A stretch of DNA of 64,000 nt. Origin: CAWCKS01 sp963763485. Lineage in GTDB: Bacteria > Pseudomonadota > Alphaproteobacteria > Rhizobiales > Xanthobacteraceae. Positions 27,226 to 37,723 of the stretch are shown here, piece by piece; position 1 is the stretch's first letter; each line of letters begins with the position of its first letter. The DNA is taken from positions 248,001 to 312,000 of the forward strand of contig CAVXOW010000004.1 of NCBI GenBank assembly GCA_963763485.1, read 5' to 3'. The translations under genes and the position numbers were made by a program. The notes beneath the pieces are model-generated. The model was not told the DNA's origin, did no database searches, and worked only from the letters and a program-made list of their open reading frames with translations.

Positions 27226-28405
27226 CTATTGCTGGGGGCGCGGCGCGGCGGCGGGGCCGGTCTCTCCGCCCTTGCCGGCAGGCGGCGCACCGCGGTTCAG
27301 CAGCTGGCCTGCGACGTTGTCGAACACCAGGCGATTGCCTTCGGCCGAGTAATGAACGTCGCCCTCGACGAACAGGCGCTCGTACCAATCCGGGTGCGCG
27401 TCCTTGAATGCGAAGAACGGCGGAAAGAGATCAATGAACTGACGGCAATTGGTCTTGCAGAAGTCGCGCCAGATCGTGCTCTGGCGGCTGTTGCGGTCGT
27501 TCAGGTCAAGTTGCGGCGGCCAAGGATAGACGACCACGGTGAGCGGGATGTGCCGCGCCGCCAGCATGTCGGCAAGCGCCTGCATGTTGTTGCGGGCGCG
27601 GGCGATGCCGCCTTCGACGCCGAGCGGATCAAGCCGATGGCCGAGATCGATATTGGCCATGGTCCAGTCGGCGCGATAGCTGCGATGGACGGCGTAGTCC
27701 TTGTGCAGGCCGCGCACCGTGTCGGTCCAGCTGTTGAACAGCGCGAGGCTTCGCGCGGTGACCACGAAATGGGCGTTGAGAAAATCGCGCAGCGGTTCTC
27801 TAATTCGTTCGCCAAGCCGGGGCGGCGCATCGGACGGCTCACAGCCAACCTTGTAGGCCTGATATTTCGGATCGTCGTCGATGCAGAAGTAATTGGTGGC
27901 TTCGTCGGTGATGTCGGACAGATCGACGAAGACGACGACCTCGTCGAACTTCAGTCCTGAGGCGATAAGCGTCTTGATCTTCTTGTAGTAGATCACCGGC
28001 GAATACGACACGACGCCGGCATCAAGAAATTCGATTCTGTTGTTTTGCTCGAGCCCCGCGCTGGCGAGCAGGCCGGCGAAGGACTGCTCGAATGGCACGC
28101 CCATGCCCTCGGTAAAGGAGTCGCCGATCAGCAGCGTTCGCCAGGTTTGCGATTGCAGCGGGACGGTTCGGACCGAGGCGTCGCGAAAGCCGAGACTGTT
28201 CGTGAAGAACGGGTATCGGGTCACGCCCCAGGAGTTCGAAGCCGGAAAAATTTGGCAACAAGTCGTGCGAATAGCGGGCGTCCTGCACGCGAAACATTGG
28301 ATCGCGCGCCGCGCCGAGCACGAACGTCGAGTAGATGAAGTCGAACCCGATGAAGAGAAAGAGACAGTAGCAGGCAATGAGGAGGCAGGTTCGGGCGCGG
28401 GACAT
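27226..28405 (-). pseudogene. SGNH/GDSL-type hydrolase, one-base frameshift near the N-terminus
   Basis: The correct N-terminus is in one frame (LLIACYCLFLFIGFDFIY, a membrane anchor, then DLLPNFSGFE). The rest is in another (GVTRYPFFTNSLGFRDASV, the GDS block in LLIGDSFTEGMG, and the late DVHYSAEGNRLVF with the catalytic Asp and His). Removing one base from GAGTTC at 28232-28237 (plus strand) restores ...GFDSWGVTRYPFF and a protein of 392 residues. It resembles acyltransferase-linked, AlgX-like SGNH proteins of the envelope. The tRNA-Pro gene lies 20 nt upstream. Probably a sequencing error rather than decay. Confidence 0.8.
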
Positions 28406-28425
28406 CAGGATTCGGGTCAGAGAAG

Positions 28426-28503
28426 TTGGTCGGAGCGGCGGGATTCGAACCCACGACCCCTAGTCCCCCAGACTAGTGCGCTAACCGGGCTGCGCTACGC
28501 TCC
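28426..28503 (-). tRNA. tRNA-Pro (anticodon GGG)
   Basis: The minus strand folds into a full cloverleaf: acceptor stem CGGAGCG/CGCTCCG, D arm GCGC/GCGC, anticodon stem CTAGT/ACTAG with loop CTGGGGG (anticodon GGG), and T arm GTGGG/CCCGC with loop TTCGAAT. ACCA follows the acceptor stem, so the 3' CCA is encoded. Confidence 0.95.
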
Positions 28504-28597
28504 GTCCCTTGCGGGGAAGAGTTCCTCTAGCCTTGATTGGGGGTCGCGCGCAAGAACGACGGCTTCGCGACAAGGAACCAGGAACGGTTTTCGCCCG

Positions 28598-29200
28598 CTA
28601 GCCGACGGAAATTGCGCGATCCAGCAGCTGGCGGCACTCGACCAGCTCGCTCAACGCGGCGCGGAGCCGACCGGCATTCTCGTCCCCGAGCCGCGTCACG
28701 ACGATGGGCGGGGGAGCAGGACTGGGCGCCACCATCGGGTAGACACCGTTACTCATCGCGGTCGAGGACCCCGGTGATGACCGGACCATTGGCGGTTCGC
28801 TGGCTCGGGCGGGTGACGCGACGAACGCCTGGTCGCTCTCGGCTTCGTCGACAAGGACGTCGTCGTCCATCTCGAGCTCAGGCGCCTCGACCTCCCCAGC
28901 CGGCACGGCGTGGCGCAACGCGATGCCGCCGCTGAAGCCCTGGACCGCCTTGATGCCCTGCTCGCGCAGAATGCGCTGAACGCCGCGGATCGTGTATCCC
29001 TGACCGTAAAGCAGATGGCGGATGCCGCGCAACAACTCGACATCGTCGCGCCGATAGTAGCGGCGTCCGCCGCTGCGTTTCATCGGCTTGATCTGCGCAA
29101 ACCTGGTCTCCCAGAACCTCAGCACGTGCTGCGGCACATCCAGCTCGTCAGCGACTTCGCTAATGGTCCGAAAGGCATCCGGCGCCTTGTCCAAGGGCAC
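28598..29200 (-). CDS. MerR-family transcriptional regulator
   Basis: The 200-residue protein has a MerR winged helix at about residues 11-80 (ISEVADELDVPQHVLRFWET, then GGRRYYRRDDVELLRGI), a helical linker (GYTIRGVQRILREQG), and an acidic, Pro-rich tail. It lies directly downstream of ihfA, a pairing common in Alphaproteobacteria. The effector is unknown; no cysteines for metal binding are visible. The start is GTG 29200 with GGGAG just upstream. Confidence 0.85.
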   Translation of the reverse strand: MPLDKAPDAFRTISEVADELDVPQHVLRFWETRFAQIKPMKRSGGRRYYRRDDVELLRGIRHLLYGQGYTIRGVQRILREQGIKAVQGFSGGIALRHAVPAGEVEAPELEMDDDVLVDEAESDQAFVASPARASEPPMVRSSPGSSTAMSNGVYPMVAPSPAPPPIVVTRLGDENAGRLRAALSELVECRQLLDRAISVG

Positions 29201-29308
29201 GCTCCCATCCGTTCCGAGTCCAGATGACGTCGGGTTCGTTCAGTCTGCTAAACCGGCGTTTCTCACACAACCGACATGCGCGCCAAGGCCGCTATGCGCG
29301 GGCGCGGG

Positions 29309-29629
29309 TCAATCCGCCTCGGCGGTGACCACTTGGCCGTTGATCCGCTGCTTGAGAATCGCCGATGGCTTGAACACCATAACGCGACGCGGAGAAATTG
29401 GCACTTCCGTGCCGGTCTTGGGATTGCGTCCGACCCGCTGGCCCTTCTTGCGCACAATGAAGGAACCAAACGACGACAGCTTCACCGTCTCGCCTCGTTC
29501 GAGGCAATCGGAGATCTCTTTCAAGACCAACTCGACAAACGCCGAGGACTCCGACCGCGACAGGCCCACCTTCTGGTAGACGGCCTCGCAGAGGTCAACC
29601 CGGGTAACTGTCTTTCCCGTCTCCGACAT
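29309..29629 (-). CDS. ihfA: Integration host factor subunit alpha
   Basis: The 106-residue protein has the HU/IHF fold: KTVTRVDLCEAVYQKVGLSR, then LKEISDCLERGETVKLSSFG and the DNA-binding arm with GRNPKTGTEVPI. The length and sequence match alphaproteobacterial IhfA, which bends DNA at specific sites as a heterodimer with IhfB. I chose ATG 29629 rather than 29641 because the family starts MSxTGKTVTR. Confidence 0.95.
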   Translation of the reverse strand: MSETGKTVTRVDLCEAVYQKVGLSRSESSAFVELVLKEISDCLERGETVKLSSFGSFIVRKKGQRVGRNPKTGTEVPISPRRVMVFKPSAILKQRINGQVVTAEAD

Positions 29630-29755
29630 CGCCAGCCCCACTCACGGCGAAAAGTTAAAAGAAAACTATGAGCTTACCCGACAAGGGTCAACAGCGTTTC
29701 AACTCCATAGCACGGTCGAAATTAGGATCAATGGGCACGTGCCCTTGACTTTCCG

Positions 29756-30733
29756 CTACCAGCGGACGAGCGCGGAACCCCAAGTAAAGCCGCCACCCAT
29801 TGCTTCAAATAGAATCAAATCGCCCCTTTTGACGCGACCATCCGAGACTGCGACGCACAGCGCAAGGGGGATCGAAGCTGCCGATGTGTTGCCGTGACGG
29901 TCAACGGTCAGCACCACCTTCGGCGGTGCAATATGGAGCTTGTGCGCCGAAGCATCGATGATTCTCTTGTTGGCTTGATGCGGGACGAGCCAGTCGACAT
30001 CATCGGCCGTGAGGCCGGTCGCCTTGAAGGCATCGTCGATCACGTCGGTGATCATGCCGACCGCGTGCTTGAACACTTCCTTGCCTTCCATCCGCAAGTG
30101 GCCGACCGTTTGGGTCGATGACGGTCCGCCGTCGACATAGAGTTTTGCCTTGTGGCGGCCGTCGGAGCGGAGATGCGTCGTCAGAACGCCGCGATCGCTG
30201 GTGTTCCCGGGCTGCTGCTGCGCCTCCAGCACCACCGCGCCCGCGCCGTCGCCAAACAGCACGCAGGTACCGCGATCGGTCCAGTCGAGGATACGGGAAA
30301 AGGTCTCCGCGCCGATGACCAGCGCGCGCTTGTGCGAACCCGAGCGCAGGAAATTGTCGGCGGTGGCGAGCGCAAACACAAAGCCCGAGCACACCGCCTG
30401 AAGGTCGAACGCGACGCCGTGATTGATCCCGAGGTTGTGCTGGATCTGCACCGCGGTTGCCGGGAACGTATTGTCTGGCGTCGAGGTGCCCAGGATGATC
30501 AGGTCGATCGACTGGGCGTCGACCCCGGCATTGGCGAGCGCTGCGAGCGCTGCCTTGGTGCCGAGGTCCGAGGTGAACTCGCCTTTGGCGGCGATGTGGC
30601 GTTGGCGGATGCCGGTGCGCTGGACGATCCACTCGTCCGAGGTGTCGACCGTGGCGGCGAGATCGGCATTGGTCAGCACCTGCTCCGGAAGATAGGAGCC
30701 GCAGCCAAGCACGATCGAACGGGTAACAGTCAC
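29756..30733 (-). CDS. fabH: Beta-ketoacyl-ACP synthase III
   Basis: The 325-residue protein carries the FabH catalytic triad: Cys in LQAVCSGFVFALATA (about residue 114), His in VDWLVPHQANKRI (about 251), and Asn in DRHGNTSAASIPLAL (about 281). It starts fatty acid synthesis by condensing acetyl-CoA with malonyl-ACP. Its ATG overlaps the plsX stop by 4 nt (ATGA), so the pair is translationally coupled, the usual plsX-fabH order. ihfA follows after 126 nt. Confidence 0.95.
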   Translation of the reverse strand: MTVTRSIVLGCGSYLPEQVLTNADLAATVDTSDEWIVQRTGIRQRHIAAKGEFTSDLGTKAALAALANAGVDAQSIDLIILGTSTPDNTFPATAVQIQHNLGINHGVAFDLQAVCSGFVFALATADNFLRSGSHKRALVIGAETFSRILDWTDRGTCVLFGDGAGAVVLEAQQQPGNTSDRGVLTTHLRSDGRHKAKLYVDGGPSSTQTVGHLRMEGKEVFKHAVGMITDVIDDAFKATGLTADDVDWLVPHQANKRIIDASAHKLHIAPPKVVLTVDRHGNTSAASIPLALCVAVSDGRVKRGDLILFEAMGGGFTWGSALVRW

Positions 30734-31792
30734 GAGATAGCCCCTTGCGCTACAGGCGCGAGGCTCAGTGCCGTGCCGTCGCGATTGAGAGTTTGGTTGA
30801 TCTTGGTAAGAAGATCATAGCGGACCATGTCATAGCCGACATCGACAGCGGCGGCAAAGCCCTCGGCATCGGTTCCGCCGTGGCTCTTGATGACGATGCC
30901 GTTCAACCCGAGGAGGACACCGCCGTTGCCCTTGCCCGGATCCATCTTGTCACGCAGCGCCCTGAAGGTATCGCGCGCGATCAGGTAGGCTATCCGTGAG
31001 CGCCAGGTTCGTGACATGGCGCTCCGTAGATATTCACCGATCTGCCGCGCGGTGCCCTCGGCCGCCTTGAGCGCTATGTTGCCGGTAAAGGCTTCGGTGA
31101 CGATGACGTCAGCCGCGCCCTTGCCAATGCCGTCGCCCTCGACGAAGCCGATGAAGTCCAGATGCGGCAGGTTCAACGCACGCAACAGCTCAGCGGCCTC
31201 GCGCACTTCTTCGACACCCTTGACCTCCTCGACCCCAATATTGAGCAACCCGACGGTTGGCCGTTCGAGATCGAACAGCACACGCGCCATAGCGCTGCCG
31301 AGAACCGCGAGCGTAGCCAGATGTTTCGCATCGGCGCCGGGCGAGGCGCCGGCATCGAGGACGATCGAACTCGCCGCGCAGGGTCGGCCAAACCGCCGTG
31401 ATCGCCGGGCGATCGACGCCCTCGATCATCCGCAAGTTGAAGCGTGCCATCGCCATCAGCGCGCCGGTGTTGCCGGCCGAGACCGCGGCATCGGCCTCGC
31501 CGCGCTTCACCGCATCGATCGCGAGCCACATCGACGACGTCTTGCGACCTCGACGCAGCGCCTGGCTCGGCTTGTCCTCCATGCGAACCGCAACGTCGGT
31601 ATGGATGACGCGCGATGCGGCCTTCAGGGCGGGCTGCTTCTCGAGCTCAGGCTCGATCAAGGCGCGGTTGCCGAACAGCAGGAACTCGGTGTCCGGGTGC
31701 CGTCGCAACGAGAGCGCAGCACCGGGGATGACGACAGCGGGACCGACATCGCCACCCATAGCGTCAACCGCAATTCGAACCTTGCTGGGCAT
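30730..31792 (-). pseudogene. plsX: Phosphate acyltransferase PlsX, one-base frameshift
   Basis: The N-terminal frame begins MPSKVRIAVDAMGGD and runs through AVSAGNTGALMAMARF to AVWPTLRGE. The C-terminal frame continues SIVLDAGASPGADAKHLA and VEGDGIGKGAADVIVTEAFT to the stop. Together they give a 353-residue PlsX, which makes acyl-phosphate from acyl-ACP for phospholipid synthesis. The break is an extra base in GAACTC at 31367-31372 (GAGTTC on the coding strand where GAGTC is expected). PlsX is normally essential here, so sequencing error is the likely cause. Confidence 0.9.
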
Positions 31793-31901
31793 GAATAGTC
31801 CAGGAACCCCTGCAGAACCGTTGGTATCAAGCAAAACTGCCGTCAAATTGGGCGGCGGACAATAGCGTGTCCGCTGCCCGACACAACTCTTGACCGCCCG
31901 T

Positions 31902-32498
31902 TCAAGATCGCTTTCGCGGGGGTTTTGCGGGCTCCGAGCCCGTCTTCGGTGCTTTCAGCGCCGCCAGGCCGGCAAACGGGTGATCCTCCGCAGTCGGCGG
32001 CGTGAGGACCGGCTCGAACACCGCGCCGGCTTTGCGCGGATAGGGATCAATCCCGAGAATCAGGAACTCCACGGCGAGCTTCGCAAGATCAATCCGGCCA
32101 TTGACGATCGGCTCGGGTGGATCCTCGCCTGGCTCGTCGTCGGGGTCTTGATCCGCACGTTCGGGAATAGCGCTCGGTGGCACAAAGAGCAGGTTGACCG
32201 GCTCCTCAATCGTGCTCTCGAGGGGCTCGAGCGTGACGACGCAGGTCTGCCCGGCGACGGCGTTCACTTGTCCGACCACCCTGACCTGCTCGCCCGCGAT
32301 CGGCGTCAGCTCGAACTCGGCCGAAAGCTTCGACAGTTCGCGCAGTCCGGCGACGCGAGCGATCTCGCCTCGTTCGGCTTCATTGGCTTCAATCGTGACA
32401 CGCAGTCCGCTCTCCTCGATGTCGGCAACGACAATGGGAACGGACCAGGACACCTTTTGCGACTTGGTTTCGGAGGAGCGCATGACAGCTCTCGTCAT
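31902..32498 (-). CDS. DUF177 (YceD-family) protein
   Basis: The protein has 198 residues from ATG 32498, which overlaps the stop of the chaperone gene as ATGA. The DUF177 core is visible in VAGQTCVVTLEPLESTIEEP and in the late segment IDLAKLAVEFLILGIDPYPR. DUF177 proteins are linked to 23S rRNA and, in many bacteria, lie next to rpmF; here plsX and fabH follow instead, the usual alphaproteobacterial order. The C-terminus is basic (PAKPPRKRS). Confidence 0.85.
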   Translation of the reverse strand: MTRAVMRSSETKSQKVSWSVPIVVADIEESGLRVTIEANEAERGEIARVAGLRELSKLSAEFELTPIAGEQVRVVGQVNAVAGQTCVVTLEPLESTIEEPVNLLFVPPSAIPERADQDPDDEPGEDPPEPIVNGRIDLAKLAVEFLILGIDPYPRKAGAVFEPVLTPPTAEDHPFAGLAALKAPKTGSEPAKPPRKRS

Positions 32499-33037
32499 TC
32501 GGGGTTCGGAAAACGCCACGCGCCGGACAGCAGTGCAGTTCGATCGATCGTCGAGAGCGTTGCGATCGCGCGCATGACATAACCGGCAAGCGGTGCTGCC
32601 GCAGCCGCGTCGTCGCTGGCCAGCACGTTGCGGGCCAGCGCCGCACGCAGTTCGCCGTCGCCAGCGATGATTGCGGCATCATACGCGCCGCTGCGGCCAT
32701 AGAACGCTTCGCCGAATGTCTTCATGCGCTTGGGAACCGTGAGGTCGCCAACCCCCATCTCGCGCAGGTTCGCGTCCATGTCGTTGCAAAAGTGGTCGAA
32801 CAATTGCTGCGCCTCGATAGCCGCACCTTCCGCGCGCAGGCGGCTCAGGATCATCCAGAGATGCAGCACGACCATGTCGAAACGGCCGTTAACCGTATCC
32901 GGCACGCCAAAACGCAGGTAGAACTCCGGCAGTCGCGCCTGCGCCACGATCATGCCATAGATCGCTTCAATGGTCGCGACGCGAGCGGGGGGACGGGCTT
33001 TGCGAGGGGCAAACGGCCAAAGCGACGGCCTGGTCAT
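32495..33037 (-). CDS. Ubiquinol-cytochrome c chaperone family protein
   Basis: The 180-residue protein matches the Cbp3/UQCC1-type chaperone family: IYGMIVAQARLPEFYLRFGV (about 26-45), RFDMVVLHLWMILSRL, and FDHFCNDMDANLREMGVGDL. In mitochondria the homologue helps cytochrome b assembly into complex III; the same role is likely here. It is the first gene of a coupled run with DUF177 and then plsX-fabH, and it is divergent from bamE. Confidence 0.85.
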   Translation of the reverse strand: MTRPSLWPFAPRKARPPARVATIEAIYGMIVAQARLPEFYLRFGVPDTVNGRFDMVVLHLWMILSRLRAEGAAIEAQQLFDHFCNDMDANLREMGVGDLTVPKRMKTFGEAFYGRSGAYDAAIIAGDGELRAALARNVLASDDAAAAAPLAGYVMRAIATLSTIDRTALLSGAWRFPNPE

Positions 33038-33169
33038 CGTTATCGATCCATTCGGCGATGGCTCTATGTCAGCCGTAGCAGGCTGGATTGCAACCCCCTG
33101 CCCCGGCTGGCAAATTAGGGGCTCAATGCCGCAGGGTCGCGGCCAGCTTTTGGACGTAGATCAGCATCG

Positions 33170-33655
33170 ATGCGGATAGCTTTCCCGATACGGCCCAGCG
33201 CCGACGACCCGGCCAACCCGCGCCGGCGCCGGGCGCTGCGGCTGCTCGCAGCAGCAGCCATCGGCTGCACGCTGCTCGCTGGCTGCGCCGAGGAGTTCCA
33301 GAAGGGCTACATCATCCCGGAAGGCGCGCTCGAACAGATTCCGATCGGGGCGAGCCAGGACCAGGTGCTGATCGTGATGGGTACCCCCTCGACGGTCGCC
33401 ACCCTGAGCGGCGAGGTCTTCTACTACATCTCGCAGCGGACCGAACGCCGCGCGGCATTCATGGAGCAGAGCGTCACCGACCAGCGCGTCGTCGCGGTGT
33501 ATTTCGACCAGACCCGTCACGTCGAGCGCGTCGCAAACTACGGCATGAAGGACGGCAAGATCTTCGACTATGTGAGCCGCACCACGCCAACCGGTGGCCA
33601 GGAGATGAGCTACCTCACGCCGCTGTTCCGCCTGCTGAGCAACCGCGGCCACTGA
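33170..33655 (+). CDS. bamE: Outer membrane assembly factor BamE, lipoprotein
   Basis: The 161-residue protein has a lipoprotein signal (RLLAAAAIGCTLLAGC, lipobox Cys near residue 39) and the SmpA/OmlA domain: GALEQIPIGASQDQVLIVMG, then STVATLSGEVFYYIS. BamE supports the BamA/BamD complex that inserts outer membrane proteins. The position next to the divergent bc1 chaperone gene is typical of Rhizobiales. A bidirectional terminator follows. Confidence 0.9.
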   Translation: MRIAFPIRPSADDPANPRRRRALRLLAAAAIGCTLLAGCAEEFQKGYIIPEGALEQIPIGASQDQVLIVMGTPSTVATLSGEVFYYISQRTERRAAFMEQSVTDQRVVAVYFDQTRHVERVANYGMKDGKIFDYVSRTTPTGGQEMSYLTPLFRLLSNRGH

Positions 33656-33684
33656 CGAAGTCGCGATGCCTCGTTACGCAAAAG

Positions 33685-33710
33685 GCCCGCGGCTGAACCG
33701 CGGGCTTTTT
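33685..33710. terminator. Terminator between bamE and hppA
   Basis: GCCCGCGG and CCGCGGGC (33685-33692, 33698-33705) pair around CTGAA, followed by TTTTT. On the minus strand the stem is followed by CCTTTT, so it may work for both converging genes. Confidence 0.85.
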
Positions 33711-33729
33711 GTTTTGTTCAGCGCTTCGA

Positions 33730-35857
33730 TCAGTGCGCGAGGATCGCGAGCAGCAACAACGCGACGATGTTGGTAATCTTGATCATCGGATTGACGGCCG
33801 GACCCGCCGTATCCTTGTAGGGATCGCCAACGGTGTCGCCGGTCACCGCGGCCTTGTGGGCCTCAGAGCCCTTGCCGCCGTAGTGGCCGTCCTCGATGTA
33901 CTTCTTGGCGTTATCCCACGCGCCGCCGCCCGAGGTCATCGAGATCGCGACGAACAGGCCGGTGACGATGACGCCGAGCAGCATCGCGCCGAGCGCCGAG
34001 AAGCCCGCCGACTTGCCGGCCGCGCCGCCGCCCGCAATGAAATAGATGATGAAGTAGCCGGCGATCGGCGACAGCACCGGCAGCAGCGATGGAATGATCA
34101 TTTCCTTGATCGCCGCTTTGGTCAGGATGTCGACGGCCTTGCCGTAGTCCGGCTTGTCGGTGCCCTGCATGATGCCGGGCTTCTCGCGGAACTGACGACG
34201 TACCTCCTCGACGATCGATCCTGCGGCACGGCCCACTGCGGTCATGCCCATCGCGCCGAACAGGTACGGCAGCAGGCCACCGAACAGAAGGCCCGCGACC
34301 ACATAGGGGTTGGTCAGCGCAAAGTCGGTCTTCACGCCGGCGAAGTAAGGATGCGCCGCCGAGTCGTTGGTGAAGAAGATCAGATCCTGATTGTAGGCGG
34401 CAAACAAAACGAGCGCACCGAGACCTGCCGAACCGATGGCGTAGCCCTTGGTCACCGCCTTGGTGGTGTTGCCGACTGCGTCGAGCGCGTCGGTCGACTT
34501 GCGGACTTCCTTCGGCAAACCGGCCATTTCGGCAATGCCGCCAGCATTGTCGGTGACCGGGCCGAAAGCGTCGAGGGCGACGATCATGCCGGCGAGCGCC
34601 AGCATGGTGGTGGTCGCGATCGCGATGCCGAACAGGCCGGCAAGGCTGTGCGTGACCAGAATGCCGGCGATGATGACGATCGCGGGCGCCGCGGTCGAAC
34701 TCCATCGAGATCGCAAGCCCTTGAATGACGTTGGTGCCGTGGCCGGTCACCGACGAGTGCGCGATCGACTTCACCGGGCGGAAGTTGGTGCCGGTGTAGT
34801 ATTCGGTGATCCAGATGATCAGGCCGGTGACGACGAGGCCGACGATGCCGCACTCGAACAGCGCCATGCCGGTGATCGGATAGGAGGCGCCCTGCAAGGC
34901 GCCGAATCCGACCAGGTAATTGATGACGCCGCCAACGCCGATCAATGACAGAACGCCGGTCGCAATCAGGCCCTTGTACAGCGCACCCATGATCGACTGG
35001 CTCGCGCCGAGACGGACAAAGAACGTGCCGATGATCGAGGTGATGATGCAAACGCCGCCGATGGCGAGTGGCAACGTCATCATGGTCTGCAACAGCGGCG
35101 ACTTCGCAAAGAAGATTGCCGCAAGCACCATGGTCGCAACCGTGGTCACCGCATAGGTCTCGAACAAGTCGGCGGCCATGCCGGCGCAGTCGCCGACGTT
35201 GTCGCCGACGTTATCGGCGATGGTCGCAGGATTGCGCGGGTCGTCTTCCGGAATTCCGGCCTCGACCTTGCCGACCAGGTCGCCGCCAACGTCGGCACCC
35301 TTGGTGAAGATGCCGCCGCCGAGACGGGCGAAGATCGAAATCAGCGATGCGCCGAAGCCGAGCGCCACGAGCGAATCGACCACCGTGCGATCACTCGGTG
35401 AGAGGCCAAGCGTCCCGATCAGGTAGCCGAAGTAAAGCGTGACGCCGAGCAGCGCGAGACCCGCGACGAGCATTCCGGTAATCGCACCGGCTTTGAAGGC
35501 CAGTTCGAGCCCGCCGGCGAGCGACTTGGTCGCGGCCTGCGCCGTGCGCACGTTGGCGCGCACCGACACGTTCATGCCGATGAAGCCGGCCGCGCCCGAC
35601 AGCACCGCGCCGATCAAAAAGCCGATGGCAACACGCAAGCCGAGGAAGTAAGCGAGCAGCGCGAAGATGACGATGCCGACGATCGCGATCGTCAGATATT
35701 GCCGGCGCAGGTAGGCCTGCGCGCCTTCGCGCACGGCGGCCGCAATTTCCTGCATCCGCGCTGAGCCGGCATCGGCGCCGAGCACCGAGAACGTCGCCCA
35801 TACGGCATAGACAATCGAAAGTGCTCCGCAGAACACAATCACCCACAAAGCTGTCAT
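33730..35857 (-). pseudogene. hppA: Membrane pyrophosphatase (proton-pumping), one-base frameshift
   Basis: The N-terminal frame carries the pyrophosphate-binding block (GGGIFTKGADVGGDLVGKVE, then DNVGDNVGDCAGMAADLFE). The C-terminal frame carries the second block (VALDAFGPVTDNAGGIAEMA, GDTVGDPYKDTAGPAVNPMI). Both are hydrophobic with about 16 helices in all. Removing one base at GAACTC 34697-34702 (GAGTTC on the coding strand) joins ISMES with TAAPAIVIIAGILV and gives 708 residues, the family length. Which K+-dependence class it belongs to was not judged. Sequencing error is likely. Confidence 0.9.
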
Positions 35858-36092
35858 GGAATAACCTATCCTGATTTTCGTCCCGACCGCGCGAAGAGCC
35901 GCTGAACAGCGGCAACGCGCCCAAGGAGGCTGCCCCGAAAAGCATCAGCCGCCGCCCCAAATCGGCGCGGACCATGCCAAAATCGGCCTCGCGAAGCAAC
36001 GCCGCGGACCCCGTACAAGGCCGATTTTTGCAACGAAAATTGGGGTTTAGGGCCGCTTTTCGGAAATTCTTCTCCGGAACCGAGCCGGCCGC

Positions 36093-37079
36093 CTAAAAGT
36101 GGCTGTAAGAGGTCCGCGCCAGTTTCACAGCGTTTCCCGCAGTATCCAGAAAAACCGGCGCGCCCTTCCCGTCGGTCATCGTTCCGATCTCGGTGATAGC
36201 GACCCCCGAGGCCGCAGCGGCCTCGGCGAACGATGCCCAGCGTGCATCAGGCACGGTGCAAAGCACCTCGTAGTCGTCTCCGCCGCCGATCAGCGTTTCG
36301 ATGGTGGTGGCACCGGCCGAAACCACGGTGCTCGCCGCTGATGACAAGGGCACCTTCGCAAGCTCCACCGTTGCCGAGACACCGGATACCGCGCAAAGCT
36401 TCGCGAGATCTCCCGCGAGGCCGTCGGAAACGTCCATCGCCGCGGTCGCGGAGCCGCGCAGCGCAGTTGCAATCGCGAGCCGCGGTTGCGGCACCCGGTA
36501 ACGGTTGATGAGAAACTCAAGCTTGCCGATTTCGCCTGCAATCGCATTTGCTGCGCGGCCGCCGCGCAAAATGTCGAGGCCGAGCGCGGCGTCACCGATC
36601 GTGCCGGTGACCGCGATGCGATCACCGGCGCGCGCGCCCCGGCGTTTCACCATCTCGCCTCTCGGCACGCGGCCGAACGCAGCGATCGAGATCATCACCG
36701 GCCCCGGCGTCGACACCGTGTCGCCGCCGAGCAGCGGGCAACCGAACGTCGAGGCATCATCACCAAGCGCGCTTGCGAACGCGGCGAGCCAGGTTTCGTC
36801 CGCGTTCCGCAACGCCAGGGTGAGCAGAAAGCCGGCGGGCGCGCTGCCCTTGGCCGCGAGATCGGACAGGTTCACGCGCAATGCCTTGCGGGCAATCGTT
36901 GCCGGCGGATCGGCCGCAAGATAGTGCACGCCTTCGACGATGGCGTCGGTGGTGATGACCAAATCATCGGCGCTGCCGGCCAGGACCGCGGCATCGTCGA
37001 GCAAATTGAGACTTTCGGCGCTGCTGGCCAGCGGCCGAAAATAGCGTGCGATCAAATCGTCTTCGCCGGATGGCGGCAT
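36093..37079 (-). CDS. thiL: Thiamine-monophosphate kinase
   Basis: The 328-residue protein has the ThiL signatures: DDAAVLAG...LVITTDAIVEGVHY near the N-terminus, GGDTVSTPGPVMISIAAFG, and the late AAMDVSDGLAGDL and GGGDDYEVLCTV. It makes thiamine diphosphate from thiamine monophosphate. It lies downstream of nusB by 155 nt of AT-rich sequence and upstream of hppA by 235 nt in which I see no gene. Confidence 0.95.
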   Translation of the reverse strand: MPPSGEDDLIARYFRPLASSAESLNLLDDAAVLAGSADDLVITTDAIVEGVHYLAADPPATIARKALRVNLSDLAAKGSAPAGFLLTLALRNADETWLAAFASALGDDASTFGCPLLGGDTVSTPGPVMISIAAFGRVPRGEMVKRRGARAGDRIAVTGTIGDAALGLDILRGGRAANAIAGEIGKLEFLINRYRVPQPRLAIATALRGSATAAMDVSDGLAGDLAKLCAVSGVSATVELAKVPLSSAASTVVSAGATTIETLIGGGDDYEVLCTVPDARWASFAEAAAASGVAITEIGTMTDGKGAPVFLDTAGNAVKLARTSYSHF

Positions 37080-37234
37080 GGTCTGGCTCGCCCAATTCTG
37101 CCGGATATCTTACGCCCACCGGCGCCGCGCAAGACACGGAAATTGCGCAAATATTTTGAAATTTGCGAGGAGTTTTGTCTGCATCTTGTGGATGAAATAT
37201 ATCAACTAAACAACCAAAACAAGAAAGCGCCAGG

Positions 37235-37723
37235 CTACTCTGCTTTTGAAAACTCGTCGGCGCGGAATTTGCGGGCAATCTGGTCGAGCACCGCGTTGAC
37301 CATCCCGGTTTCGTCCTTGTCGACGAAGGCGTTCGCGACGTCGACATATTCGGTGACGACGACCCGCGCCGGAACGTCCTTGCGATGCTGCAGCTCGTAA
37401 CAGCCGGCCCGGAGCACGGCGCGGATGATGGCGTCGATGCGCTTCAGCGGCCATCCGCTCGCCAGGGCCTGGTCAACAAGCGGGTCGAGCTCTTTCTGGT
37501 CGCGCACCACGCCCGAGACCACATCGCGAAAAAACGCCGCCTCGGCCGGCAGGTATTTTTCGCCTTCGACTTCGCTGCCGAGCCAATGGCTTTCGAATTC
37601 CGCAAAAACGTCGTTCAGGCCAGCACCGCCAATGTCCATCTGATAGAGCGCCTGCACTGCCGCGAGCCGGGCCGCGCCGCGCCGGTTGGCCTTCCTCAGG
37701 TGCGGGGCGTCATCCCTTGACAT
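37235..37723 (-). CDS. nusB: Transcription antitermination factor NusB
   Basis: The 162-residue helical protein has the NusB marks RRGAARLAAVQALYQMDI (about 14-31) and ARVVVTEYVDVANAFVDKDE with a final GMVNAVLDQIAR. It binds BoxA RNA with NusE in rRNA antitermination. Its start overlaps the ribH end by 14 nt, the standard ribH-nusB pair. Confidence 0.95.
   Translation of the reverse strand: MSRDDAPHLRKANRRGAARLAAVQALYQMDIGGAGLNDVFAEFESHWLGSEVEGEKYLPAEAAFFRDVVSGVVRDQKELDPLVDQALASGWPLKRIDAIIRAVLRAGCYELQHRKDVPARVVVTEYVDVANAFVDKDETGMVNAVLDQIARKFRADEFSKAE

Noticed and set aside
33730..35857. Two overlapping membrane protein genes
   Set aside because: Both are halves of one HppA; lengths and motifs add up only when joined by a one-base shift.
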